Counted from the first letter of the stretch, positions 1 to 8,774 are shown. The stretch: 33,726 bases of DNA from Gammaproteobacteria bacterium (GCA_021648485.1 JAKISS010000032.1:1-33726); one strand, 5' to 3'. A program made the numbers and translations. Notes: generated by a model from the sequence alone, not told the origin.

Positions 1-341
1 CGCTCTGCGTCCAGTGAAGACAGACGTTCGTCCATAAAATGGGCGGGTAAATTGTACCGTCCGTGTAACTGATTCCCAAATCGCTGTGCCCGGTAACTCA
101 ATTCGTGAAAGCTGCCATCCATGTTCAGCGGCAAACCCACCACCACTTCGTCTGGCTGCCATTGTTCGATGAGTTTGCTGATGGCATTCCAGTCCGGTTT
201 GCCATCATTGGCACGCACGGTGAGCAGTGCCGACGCGGTGCCGGTGAGTTCCTGTCCTACGGCCACACCGATGCGTTTCAGACCATAATCGAATCCCAAC
301 AAGGTGCGTGCTTTTGTGCTGTCGGTGTTCTTGATTATCAC
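1..341 (-). CDS. ruvX: RuvX/YqgF, RNase H-fold Holliday-junction resolvase / pre-16S rRNA nuclease (3' part outside window)
   Basis: The minus strand encodes about 113 residues of a YqgF/RuvX protein; the C-terminus lies outside the window. The N-terminal nuclease signature LLGFDYGLKRIGVAVGQ, the block VVVGLPLNMDGS and the metal-site region MDERLSS are all visible. The family acts in the cytoplasm in 16S rRNA 5'-end maturation and has been proposed as a Holliday-junction nuclease. The likely start is a GTG at 341 that overlaps the algH stop (GTGA), so translation is probably coupled to algH. This algH-ruvX order is common in gammaproteobacteria. Family assignment is firm; the exact start is moderately sure. 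Confidence 0.93.
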   Translation of the reverse strand, partial: MIIKNTDSTKARTLLGFDYGLKRIGVAVGQELTGTASALLTVRANDGKPDWNAISKLIEQWQPDEVVVGLPLNMDGSFHELSYRAQRFGNQLHGRYNLPAHFMDERLSSLDAE

Positions 342-901
342 GCGTGTCCCACTGCGCCGGTCAGCTGGTGAATATCAATGCCGATCAATGCGGCGGCGGC
401 CTCCCAGCGGTTGTCGATTTCAGTCTCGAATAACAGCGTGCTGTCTGCCGGGCAATTCAGCCAGGCATTGTCACGAATTTCCTCTTCCAGCTGGCCTGCT
501 CCCCAGCCGGCAAAACCCAGTGCCACCAGACTTTGTTCCGGGCCGTGCCCCTCGGCCATGGCGGTGATGATGTCATTTGATGTTGTGAGAAAGATATTGT
601 CGGTTATCGGTAGCGTCGCTTCCCACTGGCTGCCCGATTGATGCAAAACAAAACCACGATCCATATCTACCGGGCCGCCACGAAATACGGGTTTTTCTGA
701 TAGTGCCGTTTTGGGGGCTTTGTGTTTCATTTGCTCGATCAGCTCACCCACCGTTAAATCTACCGGCTGATTAATGACGATAGCCATAGCACCATGCTGA
801 TTGTGTTCACAGATATAAGCAACACTGTGGAAAAAATTGGGATCCAGCAATGTGGGCATTGCGATGAGAAACTGATTTTTCAGATAACCGGACTCGGCCA
901 T
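338..901 (-). CDS. algH: AlgH/YqgE family protein (UPF0301)
   Basis: A 187-residue protein typical in length for UPF0301/AlgH (YqgE). Recognisable parts are the start MAESGYLKNQFLIAMPTL, the segment FRGGPVDMDRGFVLH, and the C-terminal LVALGFAGWGAGQLEEEI. The family is cytoplasmic and linked historically to alginate regulation in Pseudomonas, but its biochemical role is not established. It sits directly upstream of ruvX with overlapping stop and start, and downstream of tonB in the same direction, matching the P. aeruginosa order. The ribosome binding site before 901 is weak. The family call is secure; the function is not. Confidence 0.95.
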   Translation of the reverse strand: MAESGYLKNQFLIAMPTLLDPNFFHSVAYICEHNQHGAMAIVINQPVDLTVGELIEQMKHKAPKTALSEKPVFRGGPVDMDRGFVLHQSGSQWEATLPITDNIFLTTSNDIITAMAEGHGPEQSLVALGFAGWGAGQLEEEIRDNAWLNCPADSTLLFETEIDNRWEAAAALIGIDIHQLTGAVGHA

Positions 902-970
902 GGGTCTAGTATGAAGCTAAGTAACAGTAGTCACAAGCTTTTGTTGTTAAGTTGAAGGGGGAAGGGGATT

Positions 971-1885
971 CTATTTTGCAGAAAACCGCTCACCGGCTTC
1001 AAATACCCAGGTGCGGGTAATTACCAGCTCATCTACTTCTTTGCGGATATCTTCTGAAAAGCGTGCAAAGGGTGCTGCCAGACGCACAATGCGTATCGCA
1101 CCGTCATCGAGAATTTTATGTCCCGATGATTGGCGGATTTTGATGGATTGAATGCTGCCGTCTTTGTTGAGGGTCACCGCCATAATCAGGCTGCCGGAGA
1201 GCTTGTTGCGCCGGGCTTCGTCAGGAAAATTGATCCGGCCAATACGTTCCACTTTTGCACGCCAGGCTTCTTCGTAACTGGCGTATTTGTATTCTTTGGT
1301 GCGCGCAGAAATATATTTGCGTTTGGGGCGGTGGGCAAATACCCGTTGGGTCTGGTCGATCTCGGCGGACAAGCGGGCAATTTCCTTACTGCGAGAAAGC
1401 AATTGCGCGGCGGTGAGATGTTGCTCCTGCTGCGGTGTGTTGAGGCCTGCTGCAACTTTACGCTCGGAATTAGCCGTGGTGAGTAATTCCTGCTGTTGTT
1501 GCTCGGACTGGGTAGCAATTTTTGTTTCCGGCACAAATTCCCGTACCTCGCCGGTCTCGCCCGTGGGCACCACAGGCACTTCCTGCGTGGATGGCCGTAC
1601 TTTTTCTTCCGTATCTCCACCCCCTTCCTGATTGGCCTGGGCAAGAAAATCGGCGTCTTCGATTTCTTTGTCGCTCCGGCTTTGTACCAGGGTAACTTCC
1701 AGTCCGGGTAATTTTTGCAGCGGTTGGGCGGGGTCTTCACCGCTGAAGCTGATGCCGAGAATAATCAGGCTGTGCAGCACAATGGCAAAAAAGATGGTCA
1801 AGCTGAGGCGGTCCCCAGTGCTGATTTTGGGGCGCATAGGAGGCCGGGCGGGCGGGTGTGTCTGTGTTGCCTGGGCAGTAGCCAT
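971..1885 (-). CDS. tonB3: TonB family energy-transducing protein, TonB3-like
   Basis: 304 residues. A single N-terminal inner-membrane anchor lies at about residues 25-48 (LSLTIFFAIVLHSLIILGIS). A long Gln/Glu-rich periplasmic linker follows, then a C-terminal TonB domain at roughly 205-300 (YASYEEAWRAKVERIGRINF ... VTRTWVF-like end). The linker is not the Pro-Glu/Pro-Lys type of classical TonB; the resemblance is to the TonB3 type, which in P. aeruginosa sits next to algH and is needed for twitching motility. That link fits the Pil-Chp operon just upstream. No exbB/exbD partner is in the window. The symbol is assigned by synteny and general resemblance. Confidence 0.88.
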   Translation of the reverse strand: MATAQATQTHPPARPPMRPKISTGDRLSLTIFFAIVLHSLIILGISFSGEDPAQPLQKLPGLEVTLVQSRSDKEIEDADFLAQANQEGGGDTEEKVRPSTQEVPVVPTGETGEVREFVPETKIATQSEQQQQELLTTANSERKVAAGLNTPQQEQHLTAAQLLSRSKEIARLSAEIDQTQRVFAHRPKRKYISARTKEYKYASYEEAWRAKVERIGRINFPDEARRNKLSGSLIMAVTLNKDGSIQSIKIRQSSGHKILDDGAIRIVRLAAPFARFSEDIRKEVDELVITRTWVFEAGERFSAK

Positions 1886-1925
1886 GATTACGAGGTTGAG
1901 TGTTGTTGCATAATAGTTAGGCCGA

Positions 1926-2471
1926 TTATACGGGATTGCCGCCGGACGGGGCGCTATTCAACCGCGCCAGTATAGTGCGGGTCAACAGTCCGCTGACAAT
2001 TCCCAGCACGGCAGCCAGTGTCATCAACAGAGGATACAGGGTTAACAAACCGGAATGCGGCACAAAAATCGCGTAGGCCACCCAGAATTGTCCGCTCATA
2101 TGCGCCAATGCAGCTGCTACCCCGTAACCCATTGGCCCAACGGCCCAACCCGGCAGTGTACGGGAGAGGGCAAATAGCAGGCCCAGCACGACGACACTGG
2201 CCAGAGCGCCGGCAACCGACAGAAAAAACGTGGGTGACAAAAAAGTGCCAATCAAAATACTGCCCACCAACACCCGCAGTAGCGATACCCAGGCCGCCAT
2301 CTGCCATCCGTAGCGACACAATACTACCAGCGTTACCACGTTGGCCAGTCCTGGTTTGATGCCGGGAAGCGGGCTGGGTAAAGCGCTTTCGGCGATGTGA
2401 ATGGTGATTGCCAGTGCAGCAAAACCAGCGATGAGGTAGTCGTCGCGGGTGGTTTGGAGGGTACGGGTCAT
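1926..2471 (-). CDS. Gx transporter family membrane protein (heptaprenyl diphosphate synthase component I-like)
   Basis: 181 residues, with about five hydrophobic segments. The N-terminal segment ends in a loop containing SALPSPLPGIKPGLANVVTL, the signature of the Gx / 'heptaprenyl diphosphate synthase component I' membrane family. The name is historical; the family resembles small-molecule permeases of the ECF S-component type and its substrate is unknown. It lies just downstream of the NusG-II and apbE genes on the same strand (27-bp gap), an arrangement I recognise as recurrent with ApbE-type flavin transferases. A role in flavin-dependent extracytoplasmic redox work is inference. Confidence 0.82.
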   Translation of the reverse strand: MTRTLQTTRDDYLIAGFAALAITIHIAESALPSPLPGIKPGLANVVTLVVLCRYGWQMAAWVSLLRVLVGSILIGTFLSPTFFLSVAGALASVVVLGLLFALSRTLPGWAVGPMGYGVAAALAHMSGQFWVAYAIFVPHSGLLTLYPLLMTLAAVLGIVSGLLTRTILARLNSAPSGGNPV

Positions 2472-2498
2472 GATTTTATATCAGTAGAAAACATGCGG

Positions 2499-2873
2499 TT
2501 AAAAATTTATCGCATCAAAACGGGGGTCACTGCCCAAAATCTGCAAGCTCACCCTGTTCGGCAGGCAGATGGCTACTTCACCGCCCTGGCTGAGCCAGCC
2601 GGTATGCACACAAAGCTGGTTGGGGCAGGGGGAGCTTACGAAGCGTACCTGACCGTCGCGTACCTGGATATGACTATGGCCCAGTGGCCCTGGCACGTCG
2701 AGATCCTGATTCTGAAACAGGTCGAGCCGCGCCCAGCGTTTGCCGTTTACCAGTACCACTGCTTCAGCACCGTGGCCATCGGCCTGCCAGAACATCGCGT
2801 ACAAACCCACCAGCAGCGTTGCTGCCAGTAGCCACACCACAGCATCGCCCCGACTGAGTTTTACTCCATTCAT
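2499..2873 (-). CDS. NusG domain II-containing membrane-anchored protein
   Basis: 124 residues. A single membrane anchor at about residues 12-30 (VVWLLAATLLVGLYAMFW) is followed by a small beta-rich periplasmic domain. The conserved Cys-rich end (SSPCPNQLCVHTGWLSQGGE ... ICLPNRVSLQI) is typical of stand-alone NusG-domain-II proteins. These are not transcription factors despite the name. The start codon overlaps the apbE stop by four bases (ATGA), so the two are translationally coupled. The paired cysteines at the C-x4-C and a later Cys could bind a metal or cofactor or form a disulphide; this is a guess. Function unknown. Confidence 0.85.
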   Translation of the reverse strand: MNGVKLSRGDAVVWLLAATLLVGLYAMFWQADGHGAEAVVLVNGKRWARLDLFQNQDLDVPGPLGHSHIQVRDGQVRFVSSPCPNQLCVHTGWLSQGGEVAICLPNRVSLQILGSDPRFDAINF

Positions 2874-3934
2874 AATGCTGCGCTGATGCGAATCTCAAGG
2901 TTTGTTTTTTCATTATCAGCAGACGGTATAAAATAAATCCGCTCGCGGATGCCTGGTGTCAGTTGTATCTGGCCATCGTCATCCACCAGCATCACACCAC
3001 TGATCCCCATGGCTCGCGCCACAGGTAACCAGTCCTTTTCATCCGGGCCTGCCACAAACAATGCCGTGGCTGCCGCATCGGCAAGATCGGCCTGTCGGGC
3101 AAATACCGTCACCGAACTCAAACCCTGAGCCGGATAACCGTTGCGCGGGTCAATGATGTGGTCATAACGTGTGCCCTGCCAGTCAAAATAACGCTCGTAA
3201 TCGCCGGAAGTGAATATGCTCTCGTCACCGTCCACTTCCACCGAAGCCAGGATGCCTGCTTCCCGTGGATGGCGAATGCCCACCCGCCAGGGACGGTCAC
3301 CGTGACGACCAATGGCACGTAAGTCACCACCGGCATTTACCACTGCGTTATTAATGCCCAGCTCGCGTAGTACATCAATGGCTCGGTCCACTGCGTAACC
3401 CTTGGCGAAGGCACCAAAATCCAGTTTCAGTACCGGGTTAGCGGTTTGTATCGTGAGACCATTCAGGCGAATATCTTTCATGCCGGGGTGTTGGTCAAGA
3501 ATAGCGCGAATGGCTTCGGCGCTGGGCGGTGGACCTTTGGGGGGATCGTCGCTGGCAAACCCCCACAATGCGGTGAGTTTGCCAATGGCCGGATTAAACA
3601 GGCCGTTGCTACGCCGGGATAACTCGCTGCTACGCTGGATCAATGGCAGAATAGAGGGCGGCAGGGTAAATGATTCGCCGCTGGGCAGTAGCTGGTTGAC
3701 CCGTCCCAGTGGCCCAGGGTGCCAGGCATGCCAGGCGTTGTGCATGTAATCAAAATCATCGGCCAGACGTGTCACGGCCTGTCGGCCCAGCGCTTCTTTT
3801 ACATCCCAGAGTTTAACATCTACCACGGTGCCAAATACCAGCAACTGCTCATGGTAAGCAACGGGTTTGTGATCACAGGCCGCCAGAAAGGTCAGTATAA
3901 ATATCAGTAAAATGTGGCTAAATGTTTTGATCAT
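2870..3934 (-). CDS. apbE: FAD:protein FMN transferase, ApbE lipoprotein
   Basis: 354 residues, normal length for ApbE. A lipoprotein signal peptide is visible (MIKTFSHILLIFILTFLAAC, lipobox LAAC), so it should be anchored on the periplasmic face. ApbE uses FAD to attach FMN covalently to Thr/Ser of target proteins. The motif block DFGAFAKGYAVDRAIDVL, the segment NAGGDLRAIG and the metal-binding region ADLADAAATALFVAG are all present. No obvious FMN-acceptor protein is encoded in the window. The start lies inside one copy of a 42-bp tandem repeat; before that duplication it would have overlapped the gshB stop as ATGA. The remaining ribosome binding site is weak. Confidence 0.95.
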   Translation of the reverse strand: MIKTFSHILLIFILTFLAACDHKPVAYHEQLLVFGTVVDVKLWDVKEALGRQAVTRLADDFDYMHNAWHAWHPGPLGRVNQLLPSGESFTLPPSILPLIQRSSELSRRSNGLFNPAIGKLTALWGFASDDPPKGPPPSAEAIRAILDQHPGMKDIRLNGLTIQTANPVLKLDFGAFAKGYAVDRAIDVLRELGINNAVVNAGGDLRAIGRHGDRPWRVGIRHPREAGILASVEVDGDESIFTSGDYERYFDWQGTRYDHIIDPRNGYPAQGLSSVTVFARQADLADAAATALFVAGPDEKDWLPVARAMGISGVMLVDDDGQIQLTPGIRERIYFIPSADNEKTNLEIRISAAL

Positions 3935-3995
3935 GCGTTTAATTTACGCTCAAATGTGGCTAAATGTTTTGATCATGCGTTTAATTTACGCTCAA
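3910..3995. repeat. Perfect 42-bp tandem duplication at the gshB/apbE junction
   Basis: The sequence repeats with a period of exactly 42 bp: copy 1 is 3910-3951, copy 2 is 3952-3993, and the match continues for two more bases. Copy 1 holds the apbE start codon (3934); copy 2 holds the gshB stop (3973-3975). Within one copy the gshB TGA and the apbE ATG overlap as ATGA, so the single-copy ancestor had overlapping genes. After duplication an eight-codon ORF (MIKTFSHI then TGA, 3976 down to 3950) lies between them. This is seen directly in the sequence. Confidence 0.97.
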
Positions 3996-4779
3996 TGGCA
4001 TCCATTAGCTGTCCACCGATATCCAGCCCGTAAAGTGCGTCCAGCTTACGAATACAGGTGGGACTGGTGACGTTCACCTCGGTGAGAAAATCACCGATGA
4101 TGTCCAGACCCACAAACATCAGCCCCATAGCCTTAAGGCGAGGTGCCACTTGTGCGCAGATCCAACGGTCATGCTCACTAAGCTCGATACCGACACCGGT
4201 ACCGCCTACCGCCAGATTGCCGCGTGTCTCGCCTTTGGCGGGTACCCGCGCCAGGGCATAAGGAACGGGTTCACCGTCCACCAGCAAAATACGTTTGTCA
4301 CCTGCGCTGATCTCGGGAATATATCGTTGGGCCATAGCATATTGACTGCCATGTTCTGTCAGGGTTTCAAAACTCACGCCTACATTAGGGTCATCGACAC
4401 GCACGCGGAAAATGGAGGCACCGCCCATGGCATCCAGCGGTTTAATGATAATGTCGTTGTGTTCGGCCAGCGCCAGCATCTGTGTGGCGTAAAGATATTC
4501 GGTATCAATAGGCGGGTCTTTGCGCATTAACACCACATCCAGTTCAGCCAGTGGCCGGTCTTGTGGCGCGCTCAGACTGAACCAGTCATCATTGTCGTCG
4601 CGCACGGCCAGCTCGCGCAGACGGGCATAGGCCTGTCCGTCACGCAGATACAAATCATCCATTTCCAGATATTGCAATGTCCAGCCACGCGCCTGTGCCG
4701 CCAGCGCCATGGCAAGGCTGCTGTCTTTTTGTGGTTTGATGGCGGCAATGGGGTCCATCAATAAAGCGAGCGTTGTCAT
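3973..4779 (-). CDS. gshB: Glutathione synthetase with an internal in-frame deletion
   Basis: 268 residues against about 315 for the family. The N-terminal part (LMDPIAAIKPQKDSS ... LMRKDPPIDTEYLYAT) and the ATP-grasp part (IIKPLDAMGGASIFRV, GDKRILLVDGEPVPYALARV, FVGLDIIGDFLTEVNVTSPT) match GshB well. From recalled E. coli GshB, about 47 residues are missing between YLYATQMLALAE and HNDIIIKPLD (junction near residue 105, nucleotide ~4465). The missing stretch normally includes the NKPQSLRD-type loop and part of the central ATP-grasp subdomain. GshB joins gamma-glutamylcysteine and glycine with ATP. The frame is intact but activity is doubtful. It lies upstream of pilG in the opposite direction, as a divergent neighbour. 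Confidence 0.9.
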   Translation of the reverse strand: MTTLALLMDPIAAIKPQKDSSLAMALAAQARGWTLQYLEMDDLYLRDGQAYARLRELAVRDDNDDWFSLSAPQDRPLAELDVVLMRKDPPIDTEYLYATQMLALAEHNDIIIKPLDAMGGASIFRVRVDDPNVGVSFETLTEHGSQYAMAQRYIPEISAGDKRILLVDGEPVPYALARVPAKGETRGNLAVGGTGVGIELSEHDRWICAQVAPRLKAMGLMFVGLDIIGDFLTEVNVTSPTCIRKLDALYGLDIGGQLMDAIERKLNA

Positions 4780-5253
4780 AGAATAATTTGTTTGTTTTTA
4801 AAGCGCATTGATTAAAAAAACACCACTTTTGTTCTGAAAATAAGTTATAAATGGTTGTTGCGGCTGGAAAATGCCGTTTCCCACAAAAAAATGATTGGTC
4901 TTTAAGTATCCGTAGCCCTGGCCGATAGTTTGCATGAGCTGCCCGCCTTGCCAATATAGTCTTGAGTGGCAGGCACTTATGGATTGTACTTGAATAATGT
5001 GATAAATAAACGGGACGATGCCTTTGATTTAACAGGCGAGTTCCCGGCAGCGCACCTCGTCACCGCAACACGCGCATGAAGTGCCTGACCAGGAACCATT
5101 AATTTCCCGTCAACCCTTAAGGGGTGCGATAATGGGGACCAGCCTGCAAATGGCTTTTTCCTTACAATACATTTTCTGGGTTTAGACGGCACGACTAAAG
5201 TGTGGTGCCCTGAACTCACGAGAGACTGCAACCCAATCATTAGAGGTGGAGTG
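4780..5253. other. Divergent intergenic region between gshB and pilG
   Basis: 474 bp between two divergent genes. It must hold promoters for gshB (leftward) and the pil-chp operon (rightward). A TACAAT hexamer at 5163-5168 could be a -10 element for pilG but has no good -35 partner at the right distance. A ribosome binding site for pilG is clear at 5242-5249. The open frames crossing this region resemble no protein I know. No riboswitch or small RNA fold is evident to me. Confidence 0.5.
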
Positions 5254-5661
5254 GTGCCGAGCGATACAGAAGAAATCAGCCTGGAAGGCGTCAAAGTGAT
5301 GGTCATCGATGATAGTAAAACCATCCGCCGTACGGCAGAAACCCTGCTGAAAAAAGCAGGGTGTGCTGTGGTCACTGCGACTGATGGTTTTGAGGCATTG
5401 GCAAAAATTACCGACCAAAACCCGGATGTCATTTTTGTCGATATCATGATGCCACGCCTGGATGGTTATCAAACCTGCGCATTGATCAAAAAAAACCATA
5501 ACTACAAAAATACCCCTGTGATTTTGTTAACCAGCAAAGATGGCTTGTTTGACCGGGCCCGTGGGCGCATCGTCGGCTCTGATCGTTATCTGACAAAACC
5601 CTTTACCAAAGATGAGTTGTTAAGCGCCATAAAAGAACATTTGGCGGCGGAGCATCAATAA
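5254..5661 (+). CDS. pilG: PilG, CheY-like response regulator of twitching motility
   Basis: Single-domain receiver, 135 residues from the chosen start, equal to the length I recall for P. aeruginosa PilG. The acidic pair is D19-D20 (VMVIDDSKTIRRTAETLLKK), the phosphoacceptor is D63 (FVDIMMPRLDGYQTCALIKK), and the conserved Lys is K115 (YLTKPF). PilG receives phosphate from ChpA and promotes pilus extension and cAMP signalling. The start is the GTG at 5254, four bases after the strong site AGAGGTGG; the reading frame extends upstream but the extension has no family counterpart. It is the first gene of the pil-chp operon. Confidence 0.96.
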   Translation: MPSDTEEISLEGVKVMVIDDSKTIRRTAETLLKKAGCAVVTATDGFEALAKITDQNPDVIFVDIMMPRLDGYQTCALIKKNHNYKNTPVILLTSKDGLFDRARGRIVGSDRYLTKPFTKDELLSAIKEHLAAEHQ

Positions 5662-5732
5662 CATGCAAGGTTTATTATTTTTTGTTCCGCTTTGCATATT
5701 CGACTAAATATTAAAACCCGGAGAGGCATTCC

Positions 5733-6098
5733 ATGGCAAACATCCTGATCGTAGATGATTCACCCACTGAAATTCATGTATTGACTTCCATGCTGGAAAA
5801 GCATGGCTTTTCCATTGCTACGGCCAGTTGTGGTGAAGAGGGCGTGGACAAAGCCAAGACGGGTAAGCCTGACTTGATTCTTATGGATGTAGTGATGCCT
5901 GGCATGAATGGATTTCAGGCCGCGCGTCAGATTTCCTCAGATTCAGAAACCAGTGACATCCCGATTATTATTGTCAGTACCAAAGATCAGGAAACGGATA
6001 AGATGTGGGGTCTGCGTCAGGGTGCAAAAGACTATGTAACCAAACCCGCCAATGAAAAAGAGCTGATCAGTAAAATCAACAGCTTGCTTGGCACCTGA
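5733..6098 (+). CDS. pilH: PilH, CheY-like response regulator
   Basis: 121 residues, the family length. Receiver with acidic pair D8-D9 (ILIVDDSPTEIHVL), phosphoacceptor D52 (LILMDVVMPGMNGFQAARQI) and K104 (YVTKPANEKE). In P. aeruginosa PilH opposes or balances PilG, acting as a phosphate sink or favouring pilus retraction. A ribosome binding site (GGAGAGG) precedes the ATG. It lies 71 bp after pilG; the next gene follows directly. Confidence 0.96.
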   Translation: MANILIVDDSPTEIHVLTSMLEKHGFSIATASCGEEGVDKAKTGKPDLILMDVVMPGMNGFQAARQISSDSETSDIPIIIVSTKDQETDKMWGLRQGAKDYVTKPANEKELISKINSLLGT

Positions 6099-6125
6099 TT
6101 GTCTATCACGACGAATACCGGAAAC

Positions 6126-6665
6126 GTGGATAATAAAATACACCCCTTTGATCTCCTGCAAACGCTGGAGGAACAAAGCAAAAATAATGCAAAAGGTTTA
6201 CCGCAGCAAACTGAAACCCGCACTCTATGGAGTGGCATCGGTTTTCGTCTTGGTGATATAGAGATGGTTGCACCACTTACTCAGGTTAATGAAATTTTGC
6301 ATTTTCCGAATCTGACATTGGTGCCAGGTACTTTGCCGTGGATAAAGGGGCTCGCTAACATTCGCGGTACGTTGCTGCCGGTTGTGGATTTACAAAATTA
6401 TCTGGGCCAGCCTGCTATTCATTTGCAGCAACAGTCACGCATTCTGGTGATTAACCAGGGTGAATTGATTGTAGGGTTGCTGGTTGATGAAGTCACCGGT
6501 CTGTGCCATTTCGACCCGGAAGAGCGGGTAACGCGCATTCGAAAAATGCACCCGGCAATGAAAATACATATTCGTGGTGCATTCAAACAAAATGAAAAAA
6601 TATGGCATCTGTTTGATATGTCTACACTGATCGAAGATCCGCAGTTTTATAAAGTTGCAGTTTAA
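6126..6665 (+). CDS. pilI: PilI, CheW-like adaptor
   Basis: CheW-domain protein coupling the PilJ transducer to the ChpA kinase. Visible parts are LWSGIGFRLGDIEMVAPLTQ, PWIKGLANIRGTLLPVVDLQ and LIVGLLVDEVTGLCHFDPEE. I place the start at GTG 6126, giving 179 residues; the N-terminus then lines up with P. aeruginosa PilI (about 178 aa). The open frame can also begin at TTG 6099, immediately after the pilH stop, giving 188 aa, but neither start has a strong ribosome binding site. Identity is secure; the start is not. Confidence 0.92.
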   Translation: MDNKIHPFDLLQTLEEQSKNNAKGLPQQTETRTLWSGIGFRLGDIEMVAPLTQVNEILHFPNLTLVPGTLPWIKGLANIRGTLLPVVDLQNYLGQPAIHLQQQSRILVINQGELIVGLLVDEVTGLCHFDPEERVTRIRKMHPAMKIHIRGAFKQNEKIWHLFDMSTLIEDPQFYKVAV

Positions 6666-6752
6666 CAGCGACGTAACAATAAATTACACTACCTATAACA
6701 CACACAGTCTCATATTGAACGCCAAAATTTATGGGGCCAGGAGCCGAGCACG

Positions 6753-8774
6753 ATGAAAACAGCATCTGATTCAAAATTTTCCGCAGACACAGGCCTACTG
6801 CTACTGGGTGGGACGCTCCTGATCCTGTTAGCACTGGCTGCCGCAACATTCTTTTACGTTGGGACGCAAACTGATTACGATAAAGAATACATCAGTCTGG
6901 CGGGTGAGCAGCGTGTTCTCTCACAAAGTATTGTGAAAAATGCTGTGGAATCATCCAGTGCCACGGTATCGGCATTCCGGCTTTTAAAGCAGACCCGCAA
7001 TCAATTTGAAAACAACCTTAATCTGTTACGTGAAGGGAATCCTGAAACCGGCTTGCCCCCTTCTCCGGCAACAGCGCAGGACAATTTAGCAGCAGTTGAA
7101 GCACTCTGGAAAGTTTTTGGCAAAAATGCTGACACTGTTTTACGTGCCGAAGGCACTATTCGCATGTTGAGTGAATTTGTTGGAGCGGTGAATGAAACCA
7201 TGCCTAACTTGTTGGCTCTTTCTGATGAAGTGGTTAGCTTGATGATTGAAGCTGGTGCAAATTCCAGCCAGGTTTACATTGCCAGTCGCCAACTTATGCT
7301 GGTGCCACGTATTTCAGTTAATGCAAACAAAGTGTTGGCAGGTGGTACAGGTTCTTCTGCGGCAGCTGAACGTTTTGGTCGTGATGCTGCGTTGTTTGGC
7401 CGGGTGCTGGACGGCATGTTAAAAGGTAATCGCAAAATGAACATACGCCGGGTGTCCGACCCGGATGCGCGTGAAAAATTAAAAGAAGTGGCGGAGCAAT
7501 TTGAAACCGTTCATGAGCTGGTTGGACGCATTCTGGAGCAGACCCCGGCACTGTTCGAGGCACAAAAAGCATCAAGCGATATGGCGGCAAAAAGTGAAGC
7601 TTTGCTCAGTGCGACCACGGAATTACGCAACACCTATACCCGGTTAGGCAATGAGCGCTTTGTCAGCAATACGACCGGTAATCTGTTGAGTGCGGTCGCA
7701 TTGTTCATGCTTATTTGGCTGGGTGTTAAAATACAAACCGATACCCGTAAGCGTTTGACGATAACAGCGCAACAAAACAAACAAAATCAGGATGCCATCA
7801 TGCGGCTCCTGGATGAAATTGGTGATCTTGCCAATGGTGATCTCACAACCTCCGCCACGGTAACGGAAGACATTACCGGTGCCATTGCAGATGCCATTAA
7901 CTACACCATTGATCAGTTGCGTCGATTGGTATCGACCATTAACGAAACGACGGTGCAGGTATCGTCGGCTGCACAGGAAACGCAGGCCACGGCCATGCAC
8001 CTTGCCGAAGCCAGTGACCACCAGGCGGAACAGATAACCGCCGCGTCTGCTGCCATTAACGAAATGGCTATTTCCATCGATACGGTATCCGGTAATGCCA
8101 CTGAATCTTCTGAAGTGGCAACACGCTCTGTGGATATTGCGAAAAAAGGGGCAACCGCTGTGCAGGATACCATTCGGGGTATGGATACGATTCGTGAACA
8201 GATCCAGGAAACCTCAAAACGTATCAAACGCCTGGGTGAAAGCTCGCAGGAAATCGGTGATATGGTTGAGCTGATCAACGATATTGCTGATCAAACCAAC
8301 ATTCTCGCTTTGAATGCTGCTATACAGGCTGCTATGGCCGGTGAGTCGGGCCGTGGTTTCGCGGTGGTTGCCGATGAAGTGCAACGACTCGCTGAAAAAT
8401 CCACGGATGCGACACGACAGATCGAAGCCCTGGTGAAAACCATCCAGTCCGATACCAATGAAGCGGTTGCCTCCATGGAGCAATCCACTACGCAGGTGGT
8501 GGAAGGGGCTAAGCTTGCACTTAATGCGGGTGATTCTCTGGCAGAAATTGAAGGGGTGTCAACCCATCTGGCCGACCTCACCACATCCATTTCAGATTCT
8601 GCACAGCAACAGGCCACGGCTGCTTCCAGTATTTCGGAAAGTATGAATGTCATCCAGGAAGTGACTACGCAGACATCGGCGGGTACCAATGAAACATCGG
8701 CATCCATCGGCAATCTGGCAGACTTGTCGAATGAGCTACGCAAATCGGTAGCCGGCTTCAAATTGCCGGATTGA
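6753..8774 (+). CDS. pilJ: PilJ, methyl-accepting transducer of the Chp system
   Basis: 673 residues, close to P. aeruginosa PilJ. Membrane segments lie at about residues 10-32 ([20 protein letters not shown]) and 305-323 ([17 protein letters not shown]). The periplasmic part between them is the PilJ-type ligand-binding region, with [19 protein letters not shown] helices. The cytoplasmic part has a HAMP-like stretch and a signalling hairpin around [20 protein letters not shown] followed by [18 protein letters not shown]. The Gln and Met in [10 protein letters not shown], where most transducers have AAIEAARAGE, are a PilJ-type trait. A ribosome binding site (CAGGAG) precedes the ATG. The protein senses pilus engagement and signals through PilI/ChpC to ChpA. 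Confidence 0.95.
   Translation: MKTASDSKFSADTGLLLLGGTLLILLALAAATFFYVGTQTDYDKEYISLAGEQRVLSQSIVKNAVESSSATVSAFRLLKQTRNQFENNLNLLREGNPETGLPPSPATAQDNLAAVEALWKVFGKNADTVLRAEGTIRMLSEFVGAVNETMPNLLALSDEVVSLMIEAGANSSQVYIASRQLMLVPRISVNANKVLAGGTGSSAAAERFGRDAALFGRVLDGMLKGNRKMNIRRVSDPDAREKLKEVAEQFETVHELVGRILEQTPALFEAQKASSDMAAKSEALLSATTELRNTYTRLGNERFVSNTTGNLLSAVALFMLIWLGVKIQTDTRKRLTITAQQNKQNQDAIMRLLDEIGDLANGDLTTSATVTEDITGAIADAINYTIDQLRRLVSTINETTVQVSSAAQETQATAMHLAEASDHQAEQITAASAAINEMAISIDTVSGNATESSEVATRSVDIAKKGATAVQDTIRGMDTIREQIQETSKRIKRLGESSQEIGDMVELINDIADQTNILALNAAIQAAMAGESGRGFAVVADEVQRLAEKSTDATRQIEALVKTIQSDTNEAVASMEQSTTQVVEGAKLALNAGDSLAEIEGVSTHLADLTTSISDSAQQQATAASSISESMNVIQEVTTQTSAGTNETSASIGNLADLSNELRKSVAGFKLPD

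Noticed and set aside
5000..5160. Possible c-di-GMP riboswitch upstream of pilG
   Set aside because: The GC-rich stretch lacks the conserved GEMM core and tetraloop-receptor pattern.
4977..5447. Long minus-strand open frame over the gshB-pilG gap and pilG
   Set aside because: It overlaps the well-supported pilG gene antisense and has low-complexity Ser/Val-rich composition without any recognisable family.
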